From a bacterium (GTDB taxonomy: Bacteria; SZUA-79; Acidulodesulfobacterales; Acidulodesulfobacteraceae), in the NCBI GenBank assembly GCA_021777135.1, contig JAJYDX010000001.1:186001-250000 (forward strand): a stretch of DNA of 64,000 bases, given 5' to 3'. A program made the position numbers and the translations under genes. This document shows positions 9,035 to 18,779 of the stretch, in pieces. Each line of letters opens with the position of its first letter. Within the stretch, counting starts at the first letter, position 1. The notes under the pieces are model-generated. The model saw only the letters and a program-made list of their open reading frames with translations. It had not been told where the DNA came from and ran no database searches.

Positions 9035-10384
9035 TCATTCGTTCTCACCGTAATCTTTGTTCTCTCCCCATAATGTTTTAAGCCGGATTTTAATCTCTTT
9101 CTCTTTGCCGATATTTTCCGGCCGGTAGTAAATTCGCGACGAAAGTTCATTAGGAAGATATGTCTGCTTGGCAAAATGGTCTTTATAATTATGGGAATAT
9201 TTATAACCCTTATGGTAATCTAAATCTTTCATTAATTTTGTAGGCGCGTTTCTTAAGTGGAGCGGAACAACCGCCGCAGGAAATTTATTAACGTCGCTTA
9301 GAGCTTCTTCGATTGCGAGATAGCTTGCGTTAGACTTGGGACATCCTGCAAGATATGTTGCCGCCTGGGATAAAATAATCCTGGCTTCGGGCATGCCCAC
9401 GGTATTTACGGCGTTAAAACAGCTTACCGCTAAATTAAGGGCGTCCGGTTCGGCGTTTCCTACATCTTCCGAAGCTAAAATTATCATTCTTCTTGCGATA
9501 AATTTAACGTCCTCTCCAGAGTCCAACATCTTGGCAAGCCAGAAAACCGCTCCGTCGGGATCGCTCCCCCTTAGACTTTTTATAAAAGCTGAAATAGTAT
9601 TGTAATGTTCTTCACCGGTTTTATCGTATCTTGATTTTCTTAAATAAGCATCCTCGATAGTTTTTGCGCCTAATATTATATTTCCATTATCATTAGGTTT
9701 TGTAAGATTTACGGCTAATTCGAGGGCGTTCAGCATTATGCGGGCGTCGCTTCCGGAATACCTGACGAGCGCATCCCTGCCTTCTTTTTCCAGTATGATT
9801 TTCTTTTTTATTAAAACGTCGTCCGTATTAAGCGCCCTGTCGATAATTAAGTTTAAATCTTCATTAAATAAAGGGTTTAAAGTAAATACCGTTACCCTCG
9901 ACAGAATCGGAGAGTTTATTTCAAAAGAGGGATTTTCGGTGGTAGCGCCGATTAATATGAGACTTCCTTCCTCTACCGAATGCAACAGGAGGTCTTGCTG
10001 GGATTTGTTAAACCGGTGAATTTCATCAATAAAAATCATCAGCGGTTTTCCGTAATGTTTAAAACTGATATTTGCCTTGTCTATAATTTCCCTAAGCTCT
10101 TTTACACCGGAAGAAACAGCCGAAATTTTATAAAATTCGTAACCCACGGCGTTTGCAATAATACCGGCAAGCGTAGTTTTTCCGCTTCCTGGTGGACCCC
10201 ATAGTATCATGGAACGGATAAAGCCTGAATCTAGCATATTCTTTAAAGGTTTGCTTTGACCGAGAATATGCGTTTGGCCGATAAATTCGGACAGGATTTT
10301 AGGTCGCAGTCTTTCCGCAAGCGGCGGTAAAAAAACGCCCGTATTTTTTTCGTATGTATTTTCAGTATTGTTAAATAAATTCAT
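9035..10384 (-). CDS. rarA: Replication-associated recombination protein A (AAA+ ATPase)
   Basis: LAERLRPKILSEFIGQ, WGPPGSGKTTLA, FIDEIHRFNKSQQD, LIGATTENPSFEIN, ASEDVGNA. Confidence 0.95.
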   Translation of the reverse strand: MNLFNNTENTYEKNTGVFLPPLAERLRPKILSEFIGQTHILGQSKPLKNMLDSGFIRSMILWGPPGSGKTTLAGIIANAVGYEFYKISAVSSGVKELREIIDKANISFKHYGKPLMIFIDEIHRFNKSQQDLLLHSVEEGSLILIGATTENPSFEINSPILSRVTVFTLNPLFNEDLNLIIDRALNTDDVLIKKKIILEKEGRDALVRYSGSDARIMLNALELAVNLTKPNDNGNIILGAKTIEDAYLRKSRYDKTGEEHYNTISAFIKSLRGSDPDGAVFWLAKMLDSGEDVKFIARRMIILASEDVGNAEPDALNLAVSCFNAVNTVGMPEARIILSQAATYLAGCPKSNASYLAIEEALSDVNKFPAAVVPLHLRNAPTKLMKDLDYHKGYKYSHNYKDHFAKQTYLPNELSSRIYYRPENIGKEKEIKIRLKTLWGENKDYGENE

Positions 10385-10386
10385 AT

Positions 10387-10419
10387 TTATATATTACCAT
10401 AAGATATGGTAATATATAA
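10387..10419. repeat. Perfect 15-bp inverted repeat in the rarA/DsrE-like intergenic region
   Basis: TTATATATTACCATA-AGA-TATGGTAATATATAA. Confidence 0.9.
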
Positions 10420-10465
10420 CAAATTGCATTATGTAAATTAAAAGCAGTTTAAATAAATCTTTATC

Positions 10466-10987
10466 ATGGAGAATAAAATGAATAACAAGAAGAAAATTAC
10501 TTCTATTATCGTTGCCGCATCGATTTTAATTTTAAATTTAATTTTTTTTGCAAACCCCAGCTTTGCCAAAAATGAAAAAAATTTTAAGAAGAATTCCAGA
10601 TATATCTACCCGTTAGTTTTTTTTAAACACAGGCCGGTCAAATTTATCGAACAGCTTACCCAGAACGAAAAGAGATGGCCTATTGCCTTAAAGAGCCTGG
10701 CAAAAGCGGGATATTTCCTTACACAAAGACACATAAAATACAGTATAATTATTGCCGCTTACGGTCCCGGATTAAAAGCATTTGTCATGAAAGATAATAA
10801 AAAATATGCCGGAGTCGTTGAAACGCTTCATAAGGAAGGAATTAAAATTGTTGTATGCGGCGAGTCAATGAAAGAAGCCGGAATAACGCCTAAAATGCTG
10901 TTTCCTTTCGTAAAAATAACATATCCCGGAATACTATCATATATAGTCGAAAAAGAAGACCAGGGGTATGCTTTTATAAAACCTTAA
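10466..10987 (+). CDS. Exported DsrE-family protein
   Basis: N-terminal signal peptide (…NPSFA), then a DsrE-like fold pattern (IIAAYGPGLKAF…LHKEGIKIVVCGESMKEAGI). Confidence 0.65.
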   Translation: MENKMNNKKKITSIIVAASILILNLIFFANPSFAKNEKNFKKNSRYIYPLVFFKHRPVKFIEQLTQNEKRWPIALKSLAKAGYFLTQRHIKYSIIIAAYGPGLKAFVMKDNKKYAGVVETLHKEGIKIVVCGESMKEAGITPKMLFPFVKITYPGILSYIVEKEDQGYAFIKP

Positions 10988-11019
10988 TTTTATTAAACCA
11001 CCGCAACGTATTAATCATT

Positions 11020-11457
11020 ATGAAAAAAGAAAAATCTGAATTCAAAGAAATTTTTATTAAATATATAGAAGACAAAGGAATGCGACACACTAAACAAAGG
11101 GAATTAATCGTAGATTCTTTTTTTTCTGCAGGGCGCCATATTACTTCGGAAGAGCTTTTTAATATAGTAAAAAAGAAAAATCCCGAAATAGGTTATGCAA
11201 CGGTGCAGAGAAATTTAAATTTATTATGCGAAAGCGGCTTAGCCGAAGAAATAAAAATAGGAAAACAAAAAACTAGATATGAACAGAAATACGGAAGCAA
11301 GCATCATGACCATCTGATTTGCGTAAAATGCGGACGGCTTATAGAAGTCAACGACGAAAAAATCGAGAAACTGCAGGATAAACTTGCCAGAGCAAATAAT
11401 TTTATTCCCATAAAGCACAAATTAGAAATATATGGAATTTGCGGAAACTGCAAGTAA
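11020..11457 (+). CDS. Fur-family transcriptional regulator
   Basis: GMRHTKQRELIVDSFF, HITSEELFNIVKKKNPEIGYATVQRNLNLL, HHDHLICVKCGRLIEV, IYGICGNC. Confidence 0.93.
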   Translation: MKKEKSEFKEIFIKYIEDKGMRHTKQRELIVDSFFSAGRHITSEELFNIVKKKNPEIGYATVQRNLNLLCESGLAEEIKIGKQKTRYEQKYGSKHHDHLICVKCGRLIEVNDEKIEKLQDKLARANNFIPIKHKLEIYGICGNCK

Positions 11458-11535
11458 ATGGAAAAAAATTATAATGACAATAATCCCCCCTTTAATTTAA
11501 TAATTAAAAACATATAAATAGCTTTTTATAAAAAC

Positions 11536-11590
11536 TTGACGGTAAATGATTTTTTTGTTATATTATTGATAATAAAAATCAATATCATTA
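11536..11590 (+). promoter_or_regulatory. Sigma-70 promoter with overlapping Fur-box-like palindrome
   Basis: TTGACG-17 bp-TATATT, overlapped by ATTGAT-AATAAAA-ATCAAT(ATCATT). Confidence 0.5.
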
Positions 11591-11634
11591 TAATATTTAA
11601 TCATACAATTTTAACTTAAACAGGTATAAACTTT

Positions 11635-12984
11635 ATGAAAAACATCAATGTCCAAACTTCTGGTTTTAGGGAGAAAGACTTAACTGATACCAAAAGGAAA
11701 CACAGGAGGAGCGGAAGAGGCAGGTCTGGCCTGTTTAGCAAACGTTCGCTATATAGGGGACTTCATTTTTTCAAGGTATTAGGTCCCGGTTTTGTAGTTA
11801 TGATTGCAGACATGGATGCAGGTTCCGTTACTACGGCGGGAGTATCTGGGGCGCAATGGGGCTATAAGCTTATACCTTTACAAATACTTCTAATACCTGT
11901 TTTATATCTAATACAGTCTATGACTTCTAGGCTAGGGTGCGTTACCAGAAAAGGGCACGGAGAACTTATAAAAGAATATTACGGCAATAAATGGGCGGCA
12001 TTTGCAACTATCACTTTATTTTTTGTAGTATTTTCGGCTCTTATTACCGAATTTTCCGGAATTGCGGCTAGCGGGGAGATATTCGGCATTCATAAAGTTT
12101 ATAGCGTAGGCATAAGTTTTTTAATCCTGCTTTTTGTTGTTTTTACGGGAAGTTACCGCAGAGCTGAAAACATTGCCCTTATTTTTTCCCTTACCGGATT
12201 TGTGTTTATACCGGCAGCTTTTTTTGCGCATCCGGATTATCATCAGCTTGTTTTTAACGGATTATTCGGTTCACAGCCTCTCGGCAACAAAGATTATATC
12301 TGGCTTGTAGCGGCTAACGCCGGAGCAGTTATAATGCCGTGGATGATTTACTATCAGCAAAGCGCTACCGTAGATAAAAATTTATGCAAAAAAGACGTCA
12401 AACTGGCGGAAACAGATACTCTCATCGGCAGCATCGCAACGCAGGTCCTGATGATAGCGGTTATAGTTATGACTGCTGCGACCCTATATGAAGCTCATGT
12501 AGTTCCGTCAACCGCGAAAGCTATAGGCAGGTCTTTAATACCTTTAGCCGGAAAATATGCGGGAGCTTTGTTTGCCGTAGGTCTTTATAGTTCAAGTCTT
12601 TTGGCGGCTTTTGTCGTTTCTATGGCGTTTACGTGGGCGGCGGGAGAAACATGGGGATATAAGCACAGCTTAAACCACCGTTTCAAGGAGGCAAAACTTT
12701 TTTATTTTATATACATAGCGTTAATTTTTGTATCCGCCATGCTGGTTCTTATACCCGGAATACCACTTGTAACTATTATGGTTGACGTCGAAGCATTTAA
12801 CGGGTTTATTCTTCCGATAGTACTAGGGTTTTTGATAGCCCTTGCCGGCAGTAAAAAAATACTCGGAGAATATGCGTATTCTAAAAAATCCATAGCGGCG
12901 GTAGGCTTACTCGGATTGGCAATGGTGATTCTGGGAATAATAACGGTGCTCCCGCAGAGCTGGTTAAATTTTATGCATATTTAA
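11635..12984 (+). CDS. Nramp-family divalent metal transporter (divergent motif subfamily)
   Basis: GPGFVVMIADMDAGSVTTAGVSGAQWGYKL in TM1; AVIMPWMIYYQQSA in TM6. Confidence 0.85.
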   Translation: MKNINVQTSGFREKDLTDTKRKHRRSGRGRSGLFSKRSLYRGLHFFKVLGPGFVVMIADMDAGSVTTAGVSGAQWGYKLIPLQILLIPVLYLIQSMTSRLGCVTRKGHGELIKEYYGNKWAAFATITLFFVVFSALITEFSGIAASGEIFGIHKVYSVGISFLILLFVVFTGSYRRAENIALIFSLTGFVFIPAAFFAHPDYHQLVFNGLFGSQPLGNKDYIWLVAANAGAVIMPWMIYYQQSATVDKNLCKKDVKLAETDTLIGSIATQVLMIAVIVMTAATLYEAHVVPSTAKAIGRSLIPLAGKYAGALFAVGLYSSSLLAAFVVSMAFTWAAGETWGYKHSLNHRFKEAKLFYFIYIALIFVSAMLVLIPGIPLVTIMVDVEAFNGFILPIVLGFLIALAGSKKILGEYAYSKKSIAAVGLLGLAMVILGIITVLPQSWLNFMHI

Positions 12985-13028
12985 TTATTTTTAAGCCGCT
13001 TGTTAATTTTATTAAGAATAAGGTGAAA

Positions 13029-14315
13029 ATGAAAAACATAATTTTAATTTTATCCTGCGCTTTATTTTTTTTTGCTTCCGCAGTTAATTCATATGCAAAG
13101 GAAAATTATTTTTTATCCCAAATAAAACTATTCGGTACTTTTGCTTCGTCTTATACGTATAATCTTGAAAATCCCGTCGCGAATAATGAGTTTCCGGACG
13201 GCAATTATAACGGAAACTATATAAATAATTATAAAGTTAACGGTTTCACGGTAAACGAACTTGACTTAACCGTTTCAAAAAATGCTTTTTCTAATGGTAT
13301 AAATAATTTCGGCGTAGGTTTTAAAATAACGTTAGACACGGGCGAAAATATTCAGGCTGTAGGACCTTATACCGGAAACTATAATTATTATACGGAATCA
13401 GTTTATCGCCGCCAGTTATACGGATTCAGGCAGTTTTACGTTTCTTTGGGCATTCCGGTAGGAAACGGATTAAAAGTTGACCTAGGCGAAAAAAACTATT
13501 TAATAGGTTTTGAATCTTATAACCTATCGAGAGTATGGACTAATACCTATTCTCCGATAACGGCGATAGAGCCGGGCGAACTTACCGGAATTTTTTTTAA
13601 ATATTCGTTTATCCCGAAACGGTTGAATATGGTTTTTGGCGTTGCTATGACCGATAACGCCTTATCGCCGATAAACAGATATCCGACCTTAGAGTATATA
13701 GCTTCTTATAAACCTGTAGCATTTTTAAAATTTCACGAAGGAATAGTCTACGGCGCAGAAAATTTCATTATATACAATAATAACCTTTATCAGGATAATT
13801 TAAACAAATTTTTTTATAATTTCATAGACGCAAAATATGGATTCTTAAAATATTGGACTGCGGCGTTAGATTACGAGGTCGGTTTAAACGGAGGAATAAA
13901 CAAGTCTATAGCATATGGCAACGGAATAAACCCCGAACAGTTTAATGATTCCCAAAATATTTATCCGTCGGTTTTGACTTCTACGTCAAACTCTACTTTT
14001 AATAAATCTCGTTTTTCGGGGATTGCCTTTTATCTCCATCATTACGGTAATTTTAACTTCGGAAGATTTTCCCAAACTATAAGGGAAACTTCGGTTTCAG
14101 ATCCGCAAGGCATGTGGGAAGAGGAAAGCGTTCCGGGAACAGCATATCATTATTTTGATTCTACTTTTACCCTGGGATACAGGCCGCCTTCAAAAATTTT
14201 AAAAAATGTACAGTTTAGGGTGGAATTCGAGAACCAGATTGCAAACCACAAAATCTACGGCGACGGAAAGAGCTTTCAAAATACTATAAATACGATGATA
14301 GTTTATACCTTTTGA
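13029..14315 (+). CDS. Outer-membrane beta-barrel protein (porin-like)
   Basis: Signal peptide (…VNSYA), beta-barrel composition, C-terminal …MIVYTF. The tool start 13023 is a GTG; ATG 13029 fits the SD better. Confidence 0.65.
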   Translation: MKNIILILSCALFFFASAVNSYAKENYFLSQIKLFGTFASSYTYNLENPVANNEFPDGNYNGNYINNYKVNGFTVNELDLTVSKNAFSNGINNFGVGFKITLDTGENIQAVGPYTGNYNYYTESVYRRQLYGFRQFYVSLGIPVGNGLKVDLGEKNYLIGFESYNLSRVWTNTYSPITAIEPGELTGIFFKYSFIPKRLNMVFGVAMTDNALSPINRYPTLEYIASYKPVAFLKFHEGIVYGAENFIIYNNNLYQDNLNKFFYNFIDAKYGFLKYWTAALDYEVGLNGGINKSIAYGNGINPEQFNDSQNIYPSVLTSTSNSTFNKSRFSGIAFYLHHYGNFNFGRFSQTIRETSVSDPQGMWEEESVPGTAYHYFDSTFTLGYRPPSKILKNVQFRVEFENQIANHKIYGDGKSFQNTINTMIVYTF

Positions 14316-14377
14316 TTTGAAATGATAGCAAAAGAAATTTTATATGTAGTCTTGTTGTCTTGAGATATTAGCCGAAA

Positions 14378-15520
14378 TTAAGCTAAATTTCGCAGGTTGT
14401 GATATAAAGACAGCAGTTCTTTATCGCTTAAACACCTTTTTAATTCGGCAGATTTTGCTTTTGCAGCGGCAAGGATATAACCGGCGTCTTCGGTTGTTAT
14501 TTGAATACCCATTTTGTTAAGTTTATATTTAATTGCGGAAGACCCCCCGTGTTTTCCAACTAAAAGTTTTCTTTTAATCCCGACATAGTCGGGCGGATAA
14601 GCTTCATAGTTAAGGGGATTTTTCAATATCCCGTCGGTGTGAATACCCGCTTCGTGGTAAAAAATATTTTTGCCGAATATAGGTTTGGATATCGGAATCC
14701 GTCTTTTGGTTATCCTTGCTATAAATTTTGCCAGATTTTTTGCTCTTATGAAATCGAATTTGATTTCTTGATTTTCAATGAAGTTAAAATAAGCGATTAC
14801 CTCCTCCAACGCACAGTTTCCTGCTCTTTCGCCGATTCCAGAAATACTGCCGGATAAAGAATCCGCGCCTGCCTTTATGGCGGCAACCGAATTAGCAGAG
14901 GCCATTCCGAAGTCGTTGTGCGTGTGAATTTCGAACATTATATTTTTCAATTTTCGATCATTTTTTATTTTTTTTATATTTTCATATATTTTTAATGGAT
15001 TTAATATGCCTACCGTATCCGAATAACGGAATTTATAAGCCCCCTCGCCTTCCGCAATCTTAATAAACTCGATAACCGATTCTAAATCAGCCCTTGAAGA
15101 GTCCTCACCTCCTACTGAATATTTCACCCCTTCTTTGTTTAATATTTTTAAAATGTTTATAAGATTAGTCTTAACATATTTAAAATCTTTTTTAAGCTTA
15201 TATTCGATGTGGATTTTAGATACAGGGACAGATACATGGATAAATTTAAGACCGATGTCTAAAGATGCATAAATATCTTCCGGTTTTGCCCTGTTCCAGC
15301 CGACGATTTTTGCTTTAAGCCCTGATTCGTTTATCATTTTAACGGCAAGCTTTTCATCTCCTCCCATTACTGGTATGCCTGCTTCTATTTCATCCACGCC
15401 GATTTTATCTAGTATTTCGGCAATAAGCAATTTTTCTCTTGCCGAGAATACTATCCCTGCAGTCTGTTCGCCGTCCCTTAACGTCGTATCGTTTATAATT
15501 GGGTTCTTTAAGTTTGTCAT
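14378..15520 (-). CDS. nifV: Homocitrate synthase
   Basis: INDTTLRDGEQTAGIVFS, EIHTHNDFGMASANS, HEAGIHTDGILKNPLNYE, VGKHGGSSAIKYKL; close to the nif cluster. Confidence 0.92.
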   Translation of the reverse strand: MTNLKNPIINDTTLRDGEQTAGIVFSAREKLLIAEILDKIGVDEIEAGIPVMGGDEKLAVKMINESGLKAKIVGWNRAKPEDIYASLDIGLKFIHVSVPVSKIHIEYKLKKDFKYVKTNLINILKILNKEGVKYSVGGEDSSRADLESVIEFIKIAEGEGAYKFRYSDTVGILNPLKIYENIKKIKNDRKLKNIMFEIHTHNDFGMASANSVAAIKAGADSLSGSISGIGERAGNCALEEVIAYFNFIENQEIKFDFIRAKNLAKFIARITKRRIPISKPIFGKNIFYHEAGIHTDGILKNPLNYEAYPPDYVGIKRKLLVGKHGGSSAIKYKLNKMGIQITTEDAGYILAAAKAKSAELKRCLSDKELLSLYHNLRNLA

Positions 15521-15810
15521 AAATATTTAGTAAAGCATAATTTATGCCATATCTTTACGTTATAAAAGATATACGGGGCATAATATAAGCCATATTAAAA
15601 TTTATAGGGTTTGCCGTTTTTTTAAACAAATATGGTTATACGTTAATCATATTCTTCTATTTTGCGGTAAAATCGGGTATCATAAAAGGTTTCTTGGTTA
15701 TCGGCGGTATATTCGGCGGCGATATCGTCATAGGGTATTATAGATACCTTTTTGGAAGGGAATCCGTTTATATTTATTGATGAGGAAAGAAAAATAGGGA
15801 ACCGTTTTTG

Positions 15811-16143
15811 CTAACCGTGACGATATCGGATTACGCGGACTTTTTCTGCGGTTATCATTCCCTCTTCGACGATTTCGTCCAGAAAAGGCATCAAGAGATT
15901 AAGTTTTTCTTCAGTATCAACAATTTCTATTATAACAGGGAGATCTTCGGACAGGCGCAATACTTTAGCCGTATGCATCCTGCTATGCGCTCCAAAGCCC
16001 ATAATGCCCCTGATAACGGTAGCCCCAGCAAGATTGAGTTCTCTAGCCTTTATAACAATTTGTTCATAAAGAGCTTTTCCTTTGTGGCTGTCGGATTCTC
16101 CTATAAATATTCTCAAAAGCATACCCTCTTCCGGAAGATTCAT
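15811..16143 (-). CDS. DUF190-family protein
   Basis: LLRIFIGESDSHKGKALYEQIVIKARELNLAGATVIRGIMGFGAHSRMHTAKVLRLSEDLPVIIEIVD; overlaps crcB by ATGA-type coupling. Confidence 0.88.
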   Translation of the reverse strand: MNLPEEGMLLRIFIGESDSHKGKALYEQIVIKARELNLAGATVIRGIMGFGAHSRMHTAKVLRLSEDLPVIIEIVDTEEKLNLLMPFLDEIVEEGMITAEKVRVIRYRHG

Positions 16144-16535
16144 CTAAGCGCCCCCTTAAAGTTTAGTATAAGAAATTTGGCTAATATAAAGCCTATAAAT
16201 ACTAATGCTATTCCAAGAATGTTAGAGGCAAGAATATTTATTAAGGCGGCTATATATTCCCCGTCCCGCATAAGGTTAAAACTCTCTAGCGCAAATGTCG
16301 AAAATGTCGTATATCCGCCTAAAACTCCTATAAAAATTGGCATCCTGATTGCGGGCGGTATGTTGGATTCCTCGAATAAACCCCATAGCAAGCCTATTAC
16401 AAATGCGCCTGACAGATTCACCACTAGTGTGCCTACAGGGAAAAAACTCTTCGAAAACCCGTAGTCAATACCCGCGACTAAATAGCGAAGAATTGTTCCA
16501 GCCGCTCCGCCTAAAGCAATTAATAATAGCTTCAA
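16140..16535 (-). CDS. crcB: Fluoride ion channel CrcB/Fluc
   Basis: GGAAGTILRYLVAG, FPVGTLVVNLSGAFVIGLLWG, GVLGGYTTFSTFALES. Confidence 0.95.
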   Translation of the reverse strand: MKLLLIALGGAAGTILRYLVAGIDYGFSKSFFPVGTLVVNLSGAFVIGLLWGLFEESNIPPAIRMPIFIGVLGGYTTFSTFALESFNLMRDGEYIAALINILASNILGIALVFIGFILAKFLILNFKGALR

Positions 16536-16772
16536 TAATAAACCCCGTCTTACTATATTTTTAAAATTATAAACTAATTTTTAAATCAAGGCAAACAACT
16601 TTCTTTAATTATTAAAATAACATCGCTATAATACAATGCCTCTTATTTAATCAGGATTAATTAAAAAGTAGGCAATATCGGCTTAATCTAAATGTTGACG
16701 TTTGTTTTAAATATTTTATACCATTCGCTTATTTTTAGCCGTTTTACCGTTTATTCAATATAAAAATTGTTT

Positions 16773-16790
16773 TTGGCACAACAATTGCTA
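16773..16790 (+). promoter_or_regulatory. Sigma-54 promoter upstream of nifH
   Basis: TTGGCAC-AACAA-TTGCTA; GG/GC spacing 12 bp (GG 16775-6, GC 16787-8). Confidence 0.9.
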
Positions 16791-16849
16791 TTAATATCAA
16801 TATGGAATGGGAAAATTGAATGCTTTAAATAAAACAAATATATTCTAAT

Positions 16850-16886
16850 AAAGCACGATTGGGTGTTTTTGGCAACGGCGCCATAA
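16850..16886 (+). promoter_or_regulatory. Tandem hexaloop hairpins in nifH leader (candidate ANTAR target)
   Basis: P1 AAAGCAC[GATTGG]GTGTTTT and P2 TGGC[AACGGC]GCCA. The P2 loop has A1 and G4. The P2 3' arm overlaps the terminator 5' arm. Confidence 0.4.
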
Positions 16887-16930
16887 TTTAGAGGGATAAA
16901 TCTACCCCCTTAAATTATGGCGCTTTTTAT
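16878..16930 (+). terminator. Terminator/attenuator-like hairpin in nifH 5' leader
   Basis: GCGCCATAATTTA…TAAATTATGGCGC (13-bp perfect core plus a GGG/CCC extension) followed by TTTTTATTTT, 30-40 nt before the nifH ATG. Confidence 0.75.
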
Positions 16931-16941
16931 TTTAAAAATAA

Positions 16942-17823
<882 letters not shown>

Positions 17824-17858
17824 TTTTAAAGCAACTAAATATTAGTAACATAAATAAT

Positions 17859-18779
17859 ATGAATACAAAACTTTCTTCGATAGATTTTACGGCGGATTTA
17901 AGTGCGGGCATAGAAAAACATCCCTGTTTTAACAAAGAAGCCTCGAAACATTATGGTAGGGTTCATTTGCCGGTTGCCAAGTCCTGCAATATTTCCTGTA
18001 ACTACTGTCATAGGGATTACGACTGCCCGAATGAATCGAGACCGGGCGTAACATCGGGTCTGCTCTTGCCGGAAGACGCGGTAAACAGGATATACGAGGT
18101 AAAGAAGCTTTTTAAAGATATAAGCGTAGCTGCCGTTGCGGGTCCGGGAGACAGTTTAGCTGAACCGCTGAATACGATGAAGACATTCGAACTCGTTAAA
18201 AAAGAGTTTCCGGAGATTATACTTTGTATGAGTACTAACGGTCTTAATTTAAGGGAAAATCTTGAAGAACTCAGGGAAAAAGGGGTAAACTTCATAACCG
18301 TAACGCTTAATGCGACAGATGCGTCCATTGCCCGCAAAATATACAGATATGTTAATTATAACGGCATTGTTTATACGGAAAAGGATGCGGCGGAAATATT
18401 ATTGGATAAACAGATAAACGGCATAGAAAATGCAGTGAAAATGGGATTCACGATAAAAATTAATTCCGTTCTTATACCGGGTGTTAACGATTTTCATATA
18501 AAAGATATTTCGGATAAGGCAAAAAAACTTGGAGTATATCTATTTAACGTTATGCCTATGATTCCGGCCGAAGAGTCATACTTTTATAAAATGGGCGTAA
18601 GTGGAGCAAACAGAAAAGATGTTGCTAATATAATGAAGGGCATAAAAGGAATAAACATAATGGAGCATTGCAGACAGTGCCGCTCCGATGCCGCGGGACT
18701 TCTGGAAAATGATTTAAGTAAAGAGGTTAGCGAACGGGAGGAGAATTTAATATGCGAATTCAAAAAGATGCCGTATTAG
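17859..18779 (+). CDS. nifB: Nitrogenase cofactor biosynthesis radical SAM protein NifB (no C-terminal NifX-like domain)
   Basis: HPCFNKEASKHYGRVHLPVAKSCNISCNYCHRDYDCPNESRPGV; NSVLIPGVND; CRQCRSDAAGLL at C-terminus. Confidence 0.96.
   Translation: MNTKLSSIDFTADLSAGIEKHPCFNKEASKHYGRVHLPVAKSCNISCNYCHRDYDCPNESRPGVTSGLLLPEDAVNRIYEVKKLFKDISVAAVAGPGDSLAEPLNTMKTFELVKKEFPEIILCMSTNGLNLRENLEELREKGVNFITVTLNATDASIARKIYRYVNYNGIVYTEKDAAEILLDKQINGIENAVKMGFTIKINSVLIPGVNDFHIKDISDKAKKLGVYLFNVMPMIPAEESYFYKMGVSGANRKDVANIMKGIKGINIMEHCRQCRSDAAGLLENDLSKEVSEREENLICEFKKMPY

Noticed and set aside
15808-16464. 218-aa forward ORF
   Set aside because: Antisense to DUF190 and crcB, whose families are clear; it has no recognisable domain.
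16536-16770. Possible fluoride riboswitch in front of crcB
   Set aside because: Looked for the crcB-motif pseudoknot elements on the minus strand; none recognisable.
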